This document shows positions 53,210-61,141 of a DNA stretch of 64,000 nucleotides, piece by piece. The notes under the pieces are model-generated. The model made no database searches. It saw only the letters and a program-made list of their open reading frames with translations, and was not told the DNA's origin. Origin of the DNA: Mycolicibacterium sp. CBMA 234 (lineage in GTDB: Bacteria; Actinomycetota; Actinomycetes; Mycobacteriales; Mycobacteriaceae); the NCBI RefSeq assembly GCF_009729415.1, contig NZ_MPKW01000029.1, forward strand, positions 17,596-81,595, given 5' to 3'. How positions within the stretch are numbered: position 1 is the stretch's first letter; the number at the start of each line of letters is the position of its first letter. A program made the translations under genes and the position numbers.

Positions 53210-53370
53210 GGATGCCGACGGATTCGTAGGGGCAGTACGCGTAACCGTTACAAGTACACCCTCGACACCGTCGATCGCGCCTTAACCGCAAAAGCATGGA
53301 CCTAACCCGCAAGCTACACCGAGTCGAGCGGTGCGTTCTGAGCCGCCCCGACGTTTTGTGTGTACCTCGT

Positions 53371-53740
53371 TCAGAGAGGTGTGCACTGAATTGCCTGAAA
53401 AGGTTGGAGGCTCTGATGTGGGCCGGGTTCGGTGGTGTCGCCATACTTGGTTTCAGGCCACGGCTGAGCGGACTGATGGAACAGTTCGAACTCTATCGGA
53501 GTGCCCATCCCGAGGGCGGAATGGCGGCGTTGGCGGTTGTAGAAGATCTCCAGGTAGTCGAAGATTGCATTGGCCAGTTCAATTCTAGTCTTCCAGTGCT
53601 TGCGGTTCGGTAGCTCGGTTTGCCTCCTGCCCCAGAAGATTCGTGTCATAGCAGTCGCCGATCGAACCCATCGAGGGGGCTAACCCGGACCGTTTCGCGC
53701 GATCAGCGGCGTTGACCCCGTTTGGCGGACACAGGGTCAG
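53371..53740 (-). pseudogene. IS3-family transposase OrfB remnant, frameshifted
   Basis: Minus strand reads DRAKRSGLAPSMGSIGDCYD in one frame, then FWGRRQTELPNRKHWKTRIE and ANAIFDYLEIFYNRQRRHSA in another, then TPIEFELF. This is the C-terminal catalytic end of an IS3-family DDE transposase with the usual YNRQRRHSALG. A frameshift and missing residues after CYD show that it is dead. Similar OrfA debris lies at 35252-35390, at the other end of the dpdE-D operon. Confidence 0.8.
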
Positions 53741-53988
53741 TCGGTTTGTGCCGTCTGATTGATCCGGTTCTCGAACTGAACAGGGCTGATCATGCCGATC
53801 GCTTTGGCTGCGGTCAGCAGCGACTGCGCCCACGGGTCGGCCGTGGTGTCGGGGCGGCATCGGGCGATCGCCTGGATCAACGTCAATGTTGTTAATCCAC
53901 AGTACTTTTCACTCACCGTATCCGGTGTTGATATCAGTGTTGCTTTGAGTTGTTGATGACTGCTCACCATGGGCAACCACGAGTTCAA
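53737..53988 (-). pseudogene. Second transposase-like C-terminal remnant
   Basis: An 83-residue frame ending IGMISPVQFENRINQTAQTD, similar to the last residues of other IS3-family OrfB proteins (SALGMISPVQFE). The part before it (STPDTVSEKYCGLTTLTLIQ) is not recognisable. It abuts the IS3 remnant, suggesting two elements of the family were nested and lost. Confidence 0.45.
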
Positions 53989-54700
53989 CGCGATCTGTTA
54001 CGGCATCCCGCGTGCTGACGGTGATTGCCTGCGCCGGCACTCGGACAACAACGCCCATCAGCACCGGGCCTTCTTGGAACAGTTGACTGCTGAGCAGCAG
54101 CACTACCTGGACTGGTTCTGAACCATTCCGCTGTGGCTGGACCTCGGTGGTGTGCGGATCGTGCATGCCTGCTGGCATGAGCCCTCGATGAAAGTCGTTG
54201 AGCAGGAACTGGGTTCGAATGTCTTTGGTAGTGATACGCAGTTCTCCGACGCATCGACCAAGGGGCACCGCCTCTACGGAGCCATCGAGACGCTCATCAA
54301 AGGACCCGAGTTGAGTCTGACCGCTCACGGACAGCTGCCTTATCTGGACAAGGGCGGTCATACCCGCGACAAAGCGCAGTTGCGGTGGTGGAGCACCGGT
54401 TCGATGCTGAACGAGCTGGCCGAGATGACAAGCACTTTCACCACTCCCGACGGAACGCCGTATCCCGAGCTGCCGGCACTTTCGGTTGCCAACGACGACC
54501 ACGTCTACCGAGGCGATGTGCCGGTGGTGTACGGCCACTACTGGCGGACGGGAACGCCGGTTCACGGTCTCGACTGGACTGACAGAACGGCGTGTGTCGA
54601 CTTCAGTGCGGTCAACGGCGGAGCCCTGACTGCGTACCGTTGGTCGGGGGAATCGACTGTGCGGGTGGAGAACTATCTTCAACTGGGTGGGCAGGGTTAG
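53969..54700 (+). pseudogene. Calcineurin-like metallophosphoesterase, broken
   Basis: Starts abruptly at MGNHEFNAICYG, where GNHE is the metal-binding motif normally about 60 residues into the protein, so the 5' part (GD-x-HG, GDxxD motifs) is missing. An in-frame TGA at 54119-54121 interrupts it (YLDWF-stop-TIPLWLDLGGVRIVHACWHE). The rest, including HACWHE and VVYGHYWRTG, is intact up to a TAG at 54698. The family resembles PP1/Ap4A-type phosphatases that often sit near NAD/ADP-ribose genes. It overlaps the end of the SIR2 gene by a few bases. Confidence 0.8.
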
Positions 54701-56307
54701 ACGCTGGTCGCGCCCAAGCCCTTTAGGAACTCGTCGACCAGCCCTGCAACCGGACCCGGTTCGCAATTCTGCAACGACGCTCGCAGCGTGATCAAGGAGT
54801 CGCGGAGCTGTTCTTCGCCGGCGGCCAGATCGCTGTAGGTATCGTCGAGGAAGAACGACGCCGACGTGGTCGACAAGTACCCGACCAGATCGAGGAACAG
54901 GTCGAGTTCCCTTGCCGCAAGGGCAGTTTCCGTCGGGTCATCCTTACTGAACTTCCCAATGATCATCGGTACCACGTCGAGGTCGGTGTCCCACAGCTGC
55001 TTGTGGAGGGGGTCGTCTGCGAGGGATAGCACGGTGCCCCTGACGATTTCCGTTGCTCCCGCTCGGGCAGCACGCACTTCGTCGACCAGTTCGTGAAAGT
55101 CCTCGTCGCTCAAGGAATAGCCGATGAACACCATCTTTCGGAGCATTAAGAGACCTTGAACCAAGCCCATCAATGCTCCGTATCGACGGGGCATTTCGAG
55201 ATAGTCGGAACGAGTGAGCACCATCCGCTCCGGATCATTCACGCCGCCATGAAGCTTGAGGAGCCAGCGGCCTTCCGTGGCATGTGGATTTTCGGGCAGT
55301 ACGGCGATGTCCGCGTCGGCGATCTTGCACGCTTGCTCGAACAACACATCGAAGTTGGTGGTCACTGCTTCCTTGCCGGGGAGCGAAGCCAGCAGGCCAT
55401 GGGCGAGCGAATATGGTTGTGTGGCAGACAATTTTTCAGCGATATCGGCTTTGAATTGGCTGCGACCGTCGATGGGCCCGCCGGCGACCGCTCGCATCCG
55501 ACGGTCGATGAGGGTGGCCTGGTCTCGGAGGTCCTGCTTTGCGAGCAGAGGGATCTGTGCCGAATCGAAGCGCGCCTTCTCGGCAGCTTCGCGGAGCAGT
55601 CGAGCCCATGTGGGGAGGCCGACGCCGGCGCTGACACCGGCGCCGATGAACAGCACCAGTTGGCTCTTTCGCGCCTCGTCAGCAAGGGCATGCGCTTGGC
55701 GGAATAGTTCGGGATTGGATCGAGCATGGAATTTCCAAGCCGCGGTCTCGTCCGTTCTGATCACTTGCCGACGCGCGCGTTGTGCTGCGGCGTAAGCCTT
55801 TTCGCCCCACGTGACCAACACGATGTCGACGTCGTGCGTCGTTGCCAGCTCGCTCAGCGTCTGCACGAGACCGAGGGTGAGGTTTCCCTTCATGCCGACT
55901 CCACCGCCAGCGCCTGAGCCGACGACGTTCACCGCCAAGCGCTTCCTGGGCCAAGCGCGGATGCGATGGTCATCGTTGATTGCCGCCAGCTGTGCCTTAG
56001 CCTGGTCAACGAATGCTCTAACCGTCGGCGCGAATGCTTTGAAGCCAGAACTGTTGGCGGGTTGGCCGATATTGCCAAGCCAAATGTGAGGTGTCGTGTC
56101 TGAGGCTGACAGGAAGACGTCGCCGAGCACCCACGAACCAGGCTTGTTATAGCCGCGAGACTCGAGGAAGCCAAGCCAATGCAGTTCGATCTTGTGCTCG
56201 GAGTCCGTCGGGATCAACAACGCATCGCAGGCGACTTTCGTCAGGTCTCCGTTGATGATGAAGAGGTGTCCACCCATGCTGCTGACAGTAGTGACCAGCA
56301 GAGTCAA
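54697..56307 (-). CDS. Macro-like/SIR2 fusion protein
   Basis: 536 residues. Residues about 12-180 look macro-domain-like: IINGDLTKVACDALLIPTD is close to the GDIT..DAIVN signature, and a second glycine loop VNVVGSGAGGGVG follows. Residues about 215-480 are a SIR2 domain: FIGAGVSAGVGLPTW (222-234), TTNFD (316-320), KLHGG (351-355) and GYSLSDEDF; the cysteine zinc knuckles of deacetylases are missing. SIR2 domains of this type are NADases in several defence systems. The TTG at 56307 overlaps the ankyrin gene stop; ATG at 56277 is an alternative start. Third gene of the leftward operon. Confidence 0.82.
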   Translation of the reverse strand: MTLLVTTVSSMGGHLFIINGDLTKVACDALLIPTDSEHKIELHWLGFLESRGYNKPGSWVLGDVFLSASDTTPHIWLGNIGQPANSSGFKAFAPTVRAFVDQAKAQLAAINDDHRIRAWPRKRLAVNVVGSGAGGGVGMKGNLTLGLVQTLSELATTHDVDIVLVTWGEKAYAAAQRARRQVIRTDETAAWKFHARSNPELFRQAHALADEARKSQLVLFIGAGVSAGVGLPTWARLLREAAEKARFDSAQIPLLAKQDLRDQATLIDRRMRAVAGGPIDGRSQFKADIAEKLSATQPYSLAHGLLASLPGKEAVTTNFDVLFEQACKIADADIAVLPENPHATEGRWLLKLHGGVNDPERMVLTRSDYLEMPRRYGALMGLVQGLLMLRKMVFIGYSLSDEDFHELVDEVRAARAGATEIVRGTVLSLADDPLHKQLWDTDLDVVPMIIGKFSKDDPTETALAARELDLFLDLVGYLSTTSASFFLDDTYSDLAAGEEQLRDSLITLRASLQNCEPGPVAGLVDEFLKGLGATSV

Positions 56308-57014
56308 TCGGCCTGACCGTCCACCAGCGTCGCGCCGTGTTCAGTCACGAGGTGGGTCTGCTCCGAACCTTCGGCAACCCGGCACCAGCTCCGCACATCC
56401 AGAGTGTTGCCGCGGAGCGTGATGAAGAATCCGCCGTACATCCCGGGAACCGGGAACCACAACTGCTGATGCGGAGTTTCGTGCAGTATTGCCACACTCG
56501 GGTAGCGAAGCAGCTCGCGTGGATCGTGGCCGTCGTACAGCTTGCCGCGGATCCGCCCGTCGATGACCTCATCGAGGTACAAGTCGAGGGCGCCGATCGT
56601 CCTTGGCGTCAATCGGGTCAGCGGGGGAGCCAGACGGTCCGCCAATGTTCGGTGGGTCAGTAGCAGGACAGCGCCTTTGGAGACACCTTCTGATCCGCTA
56701 ATGAGCACGTCGTAGGGCGTGCGACCCTGGGAATCGACAGTGGTGCGTAGGGCCCCGCGGTGAATCAGCTCGTCAGCCACGTCTACCGATGCACCGTGCC
56801 AGGCGGCCTGGTGCAGCACGGTGAACCACGCGGTGCCGCCCGGCCTCCACCAGTTGATTTCCAGTAGGTCGGCTTTGCGATCGAGCAGCCGAAAAACGGC
56901 TGTCCAGTCACCGGCTTTGGCGGCATCGGCCAACGCATGGGACGCCGCCACAGCACTATCGTTGATCAACGCGGGGTTTAGCACCCCGTTCCATGTCAAA
57001 GGCATATCAGTCAT
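56304..57014 (-). CDS. Ankyrin-repeat protein
   Basis: 236 residues. The N-terminal half holds about two to three ankyrin-like units (ALADAAKAGDWTAVFRLLDR, TVLHQAAWHGASVDVADELI, SQGRTPYDVLI). The C-terminal half contains RLTPRTIGALDLYLDEVIDGRIRG and a beta-rich end (WFPVPGMYGGFFITLRGNTL) that I cannot assign. Probably a partner-binding or sensing subunit for the SIR2 or ADP-ribosylglycohydrolase protein on either side. Coupled to both: 12 bp from the upstream gene and overlapping the SIR2 gene. Confidence 0.72.
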   Translation of the reverse strand: MTDMPLTWNGVLNPALINDSAVAASHALADAAKAGDWTAVFRLLDRKADLLEINWWRPGGTAWFTVLHQAAWHGASVDVADELIHRGALRTTVDSQGRTPYDVLISGSEGVSKGAVLLLTHRTLADRLAPPLTRLTPRTIGALDLYLDEVIDGRIRGKLYDGHDPRELLRYPSVAILHETPHQQLWFPVPGMYGGFFITLRGNTLDVRSWCRVAEGSEQTHLVTEHGATLVDGQAD

Positions 57015-57026
57015 GGTCTTCTCCTC

Positions 57027-58463
57027 TCATACGGCGGGGATTAAGCGCCGCAACGCTTTACGGAACGCGTGATTGGGATTGGCGTCGGGCAACACTGCGA
57101 GCACATCCGCCAGTGCCTCCTCGGAGCTGACGCCCCGCAGGCGTGCGCCGTACAGCGCGCCGACGGTCGGTGTTCGGCTGTAAGCCCCGACGCAGTGCAG
57201 CAGGACGGTGTGGCCCTGCTTCCGAAACGCCTCGATGGCCTCGACGGCTTCCGTCAGAACGAAATCCAGATGTGGATTCTCGTCGGAAGTCGGGATGTCG
57301 ATGAGCCGGACCTCGGCGTGCGGCATATCACGGCGCATATCGGTGGGCAGTAGCCGGCACATCGATACGATCGCGTCGACTCCTGCTGGCAGGTACAGCA
57401 GCGCACCAACGTCACCCAGTAGCACTTGCGGGTCGTACGGGTGCGGTGCCAACACACCGAACCGCTGACCCGCGTAGCCGTCGAACCGATCCGCTGCGCC
57501 CTTGCGAGCGATGGTCCCGGCGAGGGCAACTAGTTCGTGCGCCCGAATGCCCGGCCAGCCGTGCAGCAGCGTGCGCCACTGGACCGGCACCGCCGATGCA
57601 CCGTAGGCAGCACCCAGCAGGCCCCCGGCAATCGCTGCGACCGTGTCGGTGTCGAATCCGGCACGCACCGCTGCATCCAGCGCCAGTCGGAGGTGATCCG
57701 CGCGATACGTTCCTGCTGCCGGATTATCCTGGGGGACAGGCGTGGTCGCGATCGCGCACCATGCAGCCTGCAACGCGGAGACGACCCAGCCATTGTGGGG
57801 GAAGTCGGCTGGGCGCCCAGCTTCGGCGGTATCGAGTCGCTCCTGCCATAGACTCTGGCGTTCAGCCGGGATGTGTCGAATACCGATCCGGACATCCAGC
57901 AATCCGGTGAGTACCGCGTGCCGAATCGCGCTGCACCACAACACCACTGCGTCGCCGGCTTCGGGATCGAAGTGGGTCAGTTCGCTGATCGCCCGCGCGG
58001 CCCCGACCATGGCTTCCTCGTCGTCGAGGTAGGCCAGTGCGACCGGCGCAGTGCGCATCAGTGAGCCATTGCCGGCAGTGCGGCCGGTTTGTTCATGCAG
58101 TGCGCGAGAGGCCTCGCAGCAGCGTTCGGCGGTACTCTCGCCGGCCCTGTGGGCCGTGGACAGCACGTTACGAGTCTGGATACCAACATCTTTCGATGTC
58201 AGCGACCAGCCGTGCCATCGCTTGACCAGAATGTCTTGTGCGCCCGCCTCGCGCAGATCTGTTCCGGTGGCGGCGATCTCGGCGATCGCGACCGCCATTG
58301 CGGTGTCATCAGTCCACTCGCCAGGTTCCCACGGGCCACCGCCTTCCATGACGACAGAAAGCTCAGGCCCGCGCGGTGGCTGGAATTCGTAAGGCGCGCC
58401 CAGTGCGTCGCCTGCAGCGGTGCCCAGCAGTACCCCTTCGATGCGGTCGTTCAGTGATGCCAC
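57027..58463 (-). CDS. ADP-ribosylglycohydrolase fused to a dual-specificity phosphatase domain
   Basis: 478 residues. N-terminal about 330 residues are an ADP-ribosylglycohydrolase (DraG/ARH): GTAAGDALG, EWTDDTAMAVAIAE and GFDTDTVAAIAGGLLGA supply the acidic metal ligands. From about 350 a DSP/tyrosine-phosphatase-like domain follows: DAIVSMCRLLP at the start and LLHCVGAYSRTPT with HCx5R (Cys424, Arg430). It could remove ADP-ribose from protein or nucleic acid and a phosphate from the product, for example an ADP-ribose phosphate. First gene of the leftward operon; divergent from the NrtR-like gene. Confidence 0.88.
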   Translation of the reverse strand: MASLNDRIEGVLLGTAAGDALGAPYEFQPPRGPELSVVMEGGGPWEPGEWTDDTAMAVAIAEIAATGTDLREAGAQDILVKRWHGWSLTSKDVGIQTRNVLSTAHRAGESTAERCCEASRALHEQTGRTAGNGSLMRTAPVALAYLDDEEAMVGAARAISELTHFDPEAGDAVVLWCSAIRHAVLTGLLDVRIGIRHIPAERQSLWQERLDTAEAGRPADFPHNGWVVSALQAAWCAIATTPVPQDNPAAGTYRADHLRLALDAAVRAGFDTDTVAAIAGGLLGAAYGASAVPVQWRTLLHGWPGIRAHELVALAGTIARKGAADRFDGYAGQRFGVLAPHPYDPQVLLGDVGALLYLPAGVDAIVSMCRLLPTDMRRDMPHAEVRLIDIPTSDENPHLDFVLTEAVEAIEAFRKQGHTVLLHCVGAYSRTPTVGALYGARLRGVSSEEALADVLAVLPDANPNHAFRKALRRLIPAV

Positions 58464-58501
58464 GGCGTCCTCCTCGGATCGGTGCCACTATGTAACCATA
58501 T

Positions 58502-58521
58502 TTAACGCAATATCGCGCTAA
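58502..58521. promoter_or_regulatory. Candidate NrtR-type operator
   Basis: TTAACGC-AATATC-GCGCTAA: arms agree at 6 of 7 positions, in an AT-rich 87-bp gap between the ADP-ribosylglycohydrolase operon and the nrtR-like gene. Its place fits autoregulation and control of the operon. A -10-like TACGCT (58535-58540) lies just before the nrtR-like ATG. Confidence 0.5.
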
Positions 58522-58551
58522 TTATTTCTCGCGCTACGCTAGGGCACCGAC

Positions 58552-59256
58552 ATGAGCCGCCGAAAGCACTTAGACCCCAGCGGGAAGAGCCTCGAGGACT
58601 ACCCGCGGCCGTCGGTTGCCGTCGATACGGCCGTACTCACGCTGGATTCTGATCTGGGACTTGTGGTGCTGGAAGTGCTGCGGCCAGACGGCAACCACTG
58701 GGTGTTGCCGGGAACCTTCTTGCACGAACACGAGACGCTCGCGGACGCAGTGGAGCGCTCTCTGGCCGACAAGGCCAATGTCCACGGATTACGTCCACGT
58801 CAGCTCCACGTGTTCGACGACCCCGACCGGGATGATCGCGGCAGGGTGTTGTCGGTTGCGCATATTGCGGTCGTCCAACCCAGTCAACTCCTCGGCCGCA
58901 AGTCAGGTGCCGCACGTCTGGTCCCGGTAGTGCCCACCGGCCGGCTGTACGGTCATGACGACATCGTCGAGCGCGCAGTGGCGGAGCTGCGCACTCGCTA
59001 TCGCGACAGGCCTGATCCAGACCGGCTCCTTGGTGACACGTTCACCCTCCGCGAATTACGGCAGGTTCATGAAGTGATCTCCGGAAAGCGGCTGCAGGCG
59101 GACAACTTTCGTCGCGCCATGGAGGGTCTGGTCGTCGGCACCGACGAACTGAGTGCAGGCGGCAGAGGCCGGCCCGCCGAGCTTTTCCGCCGCAATGACA
59201 CAGGCTTCAATCAGAAATCTATCGGGCTTCGTGGAGCTAAGACCGGCGACATGTGA
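58552..59256 (+). CDS. NrtR-like regulator: Nudix domain plus C-terminal winged helix
   Basis: 234 residues. Nudix fold in residues about 20-140 (AVDTAVLTLDSDLGLVVLEVLRPDG, HWVLPGTFLHEHETLADAVERSL), where the catalytic Nudix box REUxEE is degraded, as in NrtR regulators that bind rather than hydrolyse ADP-ribose. C-terminal winged helix: TFTLRELRQVHEVISGKRLQADNFRRAME. NrtR repressors control NAD-synthesis genes and respond to ADP-ribose. Here the divergent operon is an ADP-ribose cluster, which fits that effector. No ribosome binding site seen; probably leaderless. Confidence 0.82.
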   Translation: MSRRKHLDPSGKSLEDYPRPSVAVDTAVLTLDSDLGLVVLEVLRPDGNHWVLPGTFLHEHETLADAVERSLADKANVHGLRPRQLHVFDDPDRDDRGRVLSVAHIAVVQPSQLLGRKSGAARLVPVVPTGRLYGHDDIVERAVAELRTRYRDRPDPDRLLGDTFTLRELRQVHEVISGKRLQADNFRRAMEGLVVGTDELSAGGRGRPAELFRRNDTGFNQKSIGLRGAKTGDM

Positions 59257-59365
59257 GCTGCACAACCACGTGCCGCATCGACCGACTGGATCTCGCCACG
59301 ACGTAAACCCGCAGGTCCGTGACCAGCCGGGAACTCCCGTGGCCAGGGATTTCGACCGCCTCTCG

Positions 59366-59371
59366 TAGGGT
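59366..59371 (+). promoter_or_regulatory. -10 box of the mscS-like gene (leaderless type)
   Basis: TAGGGT lies 7 nt before the GTG at 59379. It supports this GTG over the upstream ATG at 59319, which would be 47 bases before the box. Confidence 0.5.
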
Positions 59372-59378
59372 CGAAACC

Positions 59379-60335
59379 GTGCATGTCTACCAACTGGCTT
59401 TCGAATGGACGGAAACGAACCGACACTGGCTGATCGAGGTCCCGATTCGGATCGTGTCCTACGGCGTCATCGTCCTCATCGCCCGGTTGGCGCTGCATCG
59501 CGTTATCGACCGCGTTACTACCGGTCGGGTGCGCGAAGCCGACAGCACGGATGAGCAGTCGCAGGCCACCCGCCCGCCGCTGCTGCGCTACCTGCGGGAC
59601 CGGACGGGGTCCACGAACGGGCGCAAGGCCGCCGAACGGCGCCGCCAGCGTGCTCAGACCATCGGGTCGGTGCTGAAGTCGACGGTGTCGATCCTGTTGT
59701 TGGTGTGGCTGGTGCTTGCCATCTTGAGCGTGCTGGGCGTGAACATCGCGCCGTTCATCGCCTCGGCCGGTGTGGTCGGCCTGGCGATCGGTTTCGGCGC
59801 ACAGAACCTGGTCCGCGATTTCGTCAGCGGCATCTTCATGTTGCTTGAGGATCAGTACGGCGTCGGCGACAACGTCGACCTCGGTGACGTGACCGGCGAA
59901 GTGCAGAGCGTTGGCTTGCGCATCACCACGGTGCGTGACGGCGACGGCACCCTCTGGTACGTGCGCAACGGTGAGATCAAGCGCGTCGGCAATATGAGCC
60001 AGGACTACGCCATTGCGCGCGTTGAGGTTCCGGTCGCGCTGACCGCGGATCTCGACCGGGCCGAGTTGGTGGCCATCGAAGCGGCGGAACGCGCCATCAC
60101 CGATCCGGCGATCGCTGGCAACGTGCTGGGCGAGCCGGAAATGCTTGGTGTGCAGGAGCTCTCGCCGGATCTGCTCACCCTACGAATGACGGTGAAAACC
60201 CGGCCGAACACCCAAGGTGCTGTGCAGCGTCGACTCCGTCGCGAGGTTCTGCGCGCCTATGACGAGCATGACATCTCGCTGCCGTACCCGCAGGGGCGGA
60301 TCCACGCCGTGGTGGGTGGCCGCGCGGCAGAGTAG
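59379..60335 (+). CDS. MscS-family mechanosensitive channel
   Basis: 318 residues. Hydrophobic TM1 near residue 23, a charged loop, then VLKSTVSILLLVWLVLAILSVLGV and the pore helix IAPFIASAGVVGLAIGFGAQNLVRDFVSGIFMLLEDQYGVGD, the MscS TM3 signature with G/A packing. The beta domain (VDLGDVTGEVQSVGLRITTVRD) follows. It opens under membrane tension to release solutes after osmotic downshock. Start at the GTG after a TAGGGT box. Confidence 0.92.
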   Translation: MHVYQLAFEWTETNRHWLIEVPIRIVSYGVIVLIARLALHRVIDRVTTGRVREADSTDEQSQATRPPLLRYLRDRTGSTNGRKAAERRRQRAQTIGSVLKSTVSILLLVWLVLAILSVLGVNIAPFIASAGVVGLAIGFGAQNLVRDFVSGIFMLLEDQYGVGDNVDLGDVTGEVQSVGLRITTVRDGDGTLWYVRNGEIKRVGNMSQDYAIARVEVPVALTADLDRAELVAIEAAERAITDPAIAGNVLGEPEMLGVQELSPDLLTLRMTVKTRPNTQGAVQRRLRREVLRAYDEHDISLPYPQGRIHAVVGGRAAE

Positions 60336-60343
60336 TGCGCCGG

Positions 60344-60371
60344 GCTCCCCGAACATCATTGGTCGGGGAGC
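60344..60371. terminator. Stem-loop between convergent genes
   Basis: GCTCCCCGA (60344-60352) and TCGGGGAGC (60363-60371) pair perfectly around a 10-base loop, just after the MscS stop and before the GreA-like stop. Likely a bidirectional terminator; no T-run. Confidence 0.65.
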
Positions 60372-60373
60372 GG

Positions 60374-60859
60374 TCAGCGCCCCGCGGTTTCCTTCGGATT
60401 CACGTTGTCGACGGCCAGCACCGTGATGGCCATGTTGCGACCGGATTCCGTTGTGTACCGGCGGGTTTCTCCGACGTGCGCAGCGGTGAGCGCCTTACCC
60501 AGCGGGCAGTCCACTGAGCAGGTGTCACCAAGCGGCTTGGCGTCGGTCGGGAGGACCAGTTGGAAGACGTCGGTGTCCTCCGGATCGCCGTTGAAGGACA
60601 CGGTGACCCACGCGCCGGGCACGGCCTGACCGTCGAGGATCAGCTCGTCGCGCGCGTCGATTCTATTGGCGGATGGCGTTTCTCGCTGGTTACGGTCTGC
60701 GATGACCGCACCGGACTGTTCAGCGGCGTTCGGCGACACCGGGCGTGTGGGCGGAACCCCTGACGCGGTGTTCGGGTGAATTACAGCGTCCACATTTGTA
60801 CTATGCGCCGACGCGCCAGTCCCGACAGTTTCACGCGACCTTGTTTGCCGTGATGTCAT
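60374..60859 (-). CDS. GreA/GreB C-terminal-domain protein
   Basis: 161 residues. Only the C-terminal FKBP-like half of Gre factors is present: GAWVTVSFNGDPEDTDVFQLVLP, CPLGKALTAAHVGETRRYTT. The N-terminal coiled coil that enters the RNA polymerase channel is missing, replaced by about 65 polar, probably disordered residues. So it cannot stimulate transcript cleavage in the usual way but may bind RNA polymerase, like the Rnk-type or mycobacterial Rv3788-like proteins. ATG start, possibly internal start further downstream. Confidence 0.72.
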   Translation of the reverse strand: MTSRQTRSRETVGTGASAHSTNVDAVIHPNTASGVPPTRPVSPNAAEQSGAVIADRNQRETPSANRIDARDELILDGQAVPGAWVTVSFNGDPEDTDVFQLVLPTDAKPLGDTCSVDCPLGKALTAAHVGETRRYTTESGRNMAITVLAVDNVNPKETAGR

Positions 60860-60983
60860 GCGATGTACGTCCGCGTGTCAGCCCGGAGGTGCAGCACGGT
60901 AAGCGGTGGCGACGTCACGGCCCGGGAGCAGCGCCCGAGGCCAGGCGGCCGTAGGGGATTCGTTGGTGGGTTGCGGTCGGGAG

Positions 60984-61003
60984 TTGTCAGGATGTGCTGA
61001 CAA
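60984..61003. promoter_or_regulatory. Inverted repeat matching the site at 934-959
   Basis: TTGTCAG-GATGTG-CTGACAA, 7-bp perfect arms. It matches 18 of 20 bases of the core at 936-957. It lies 125 bp upstream of the GreA-like gene and 138 bp downstream of the OPT transporter stop. The 282-bp gap 60860-61141 holds nothing else that I can support. Confidence 0.5.
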
Positions 61004-61141
61004 TGTCAACGCATGCTGACGACTCCCAACCAGACATGTAGCTGGGGGAGCCGACACGCCGAACAGTGGGCATCCGCCACTACCACGTGGCTGCACCTCC
61101 GAAATTCGGTTCGGCGGCGCTCTGGCCGCACGCTCGGCGCG

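Noticed and set aside
54697..56307. Thoeris system (ThsA)
   Set aside because: No TIR-domain ThsB neighbour and the domain order is reversed, so the label does not fit.
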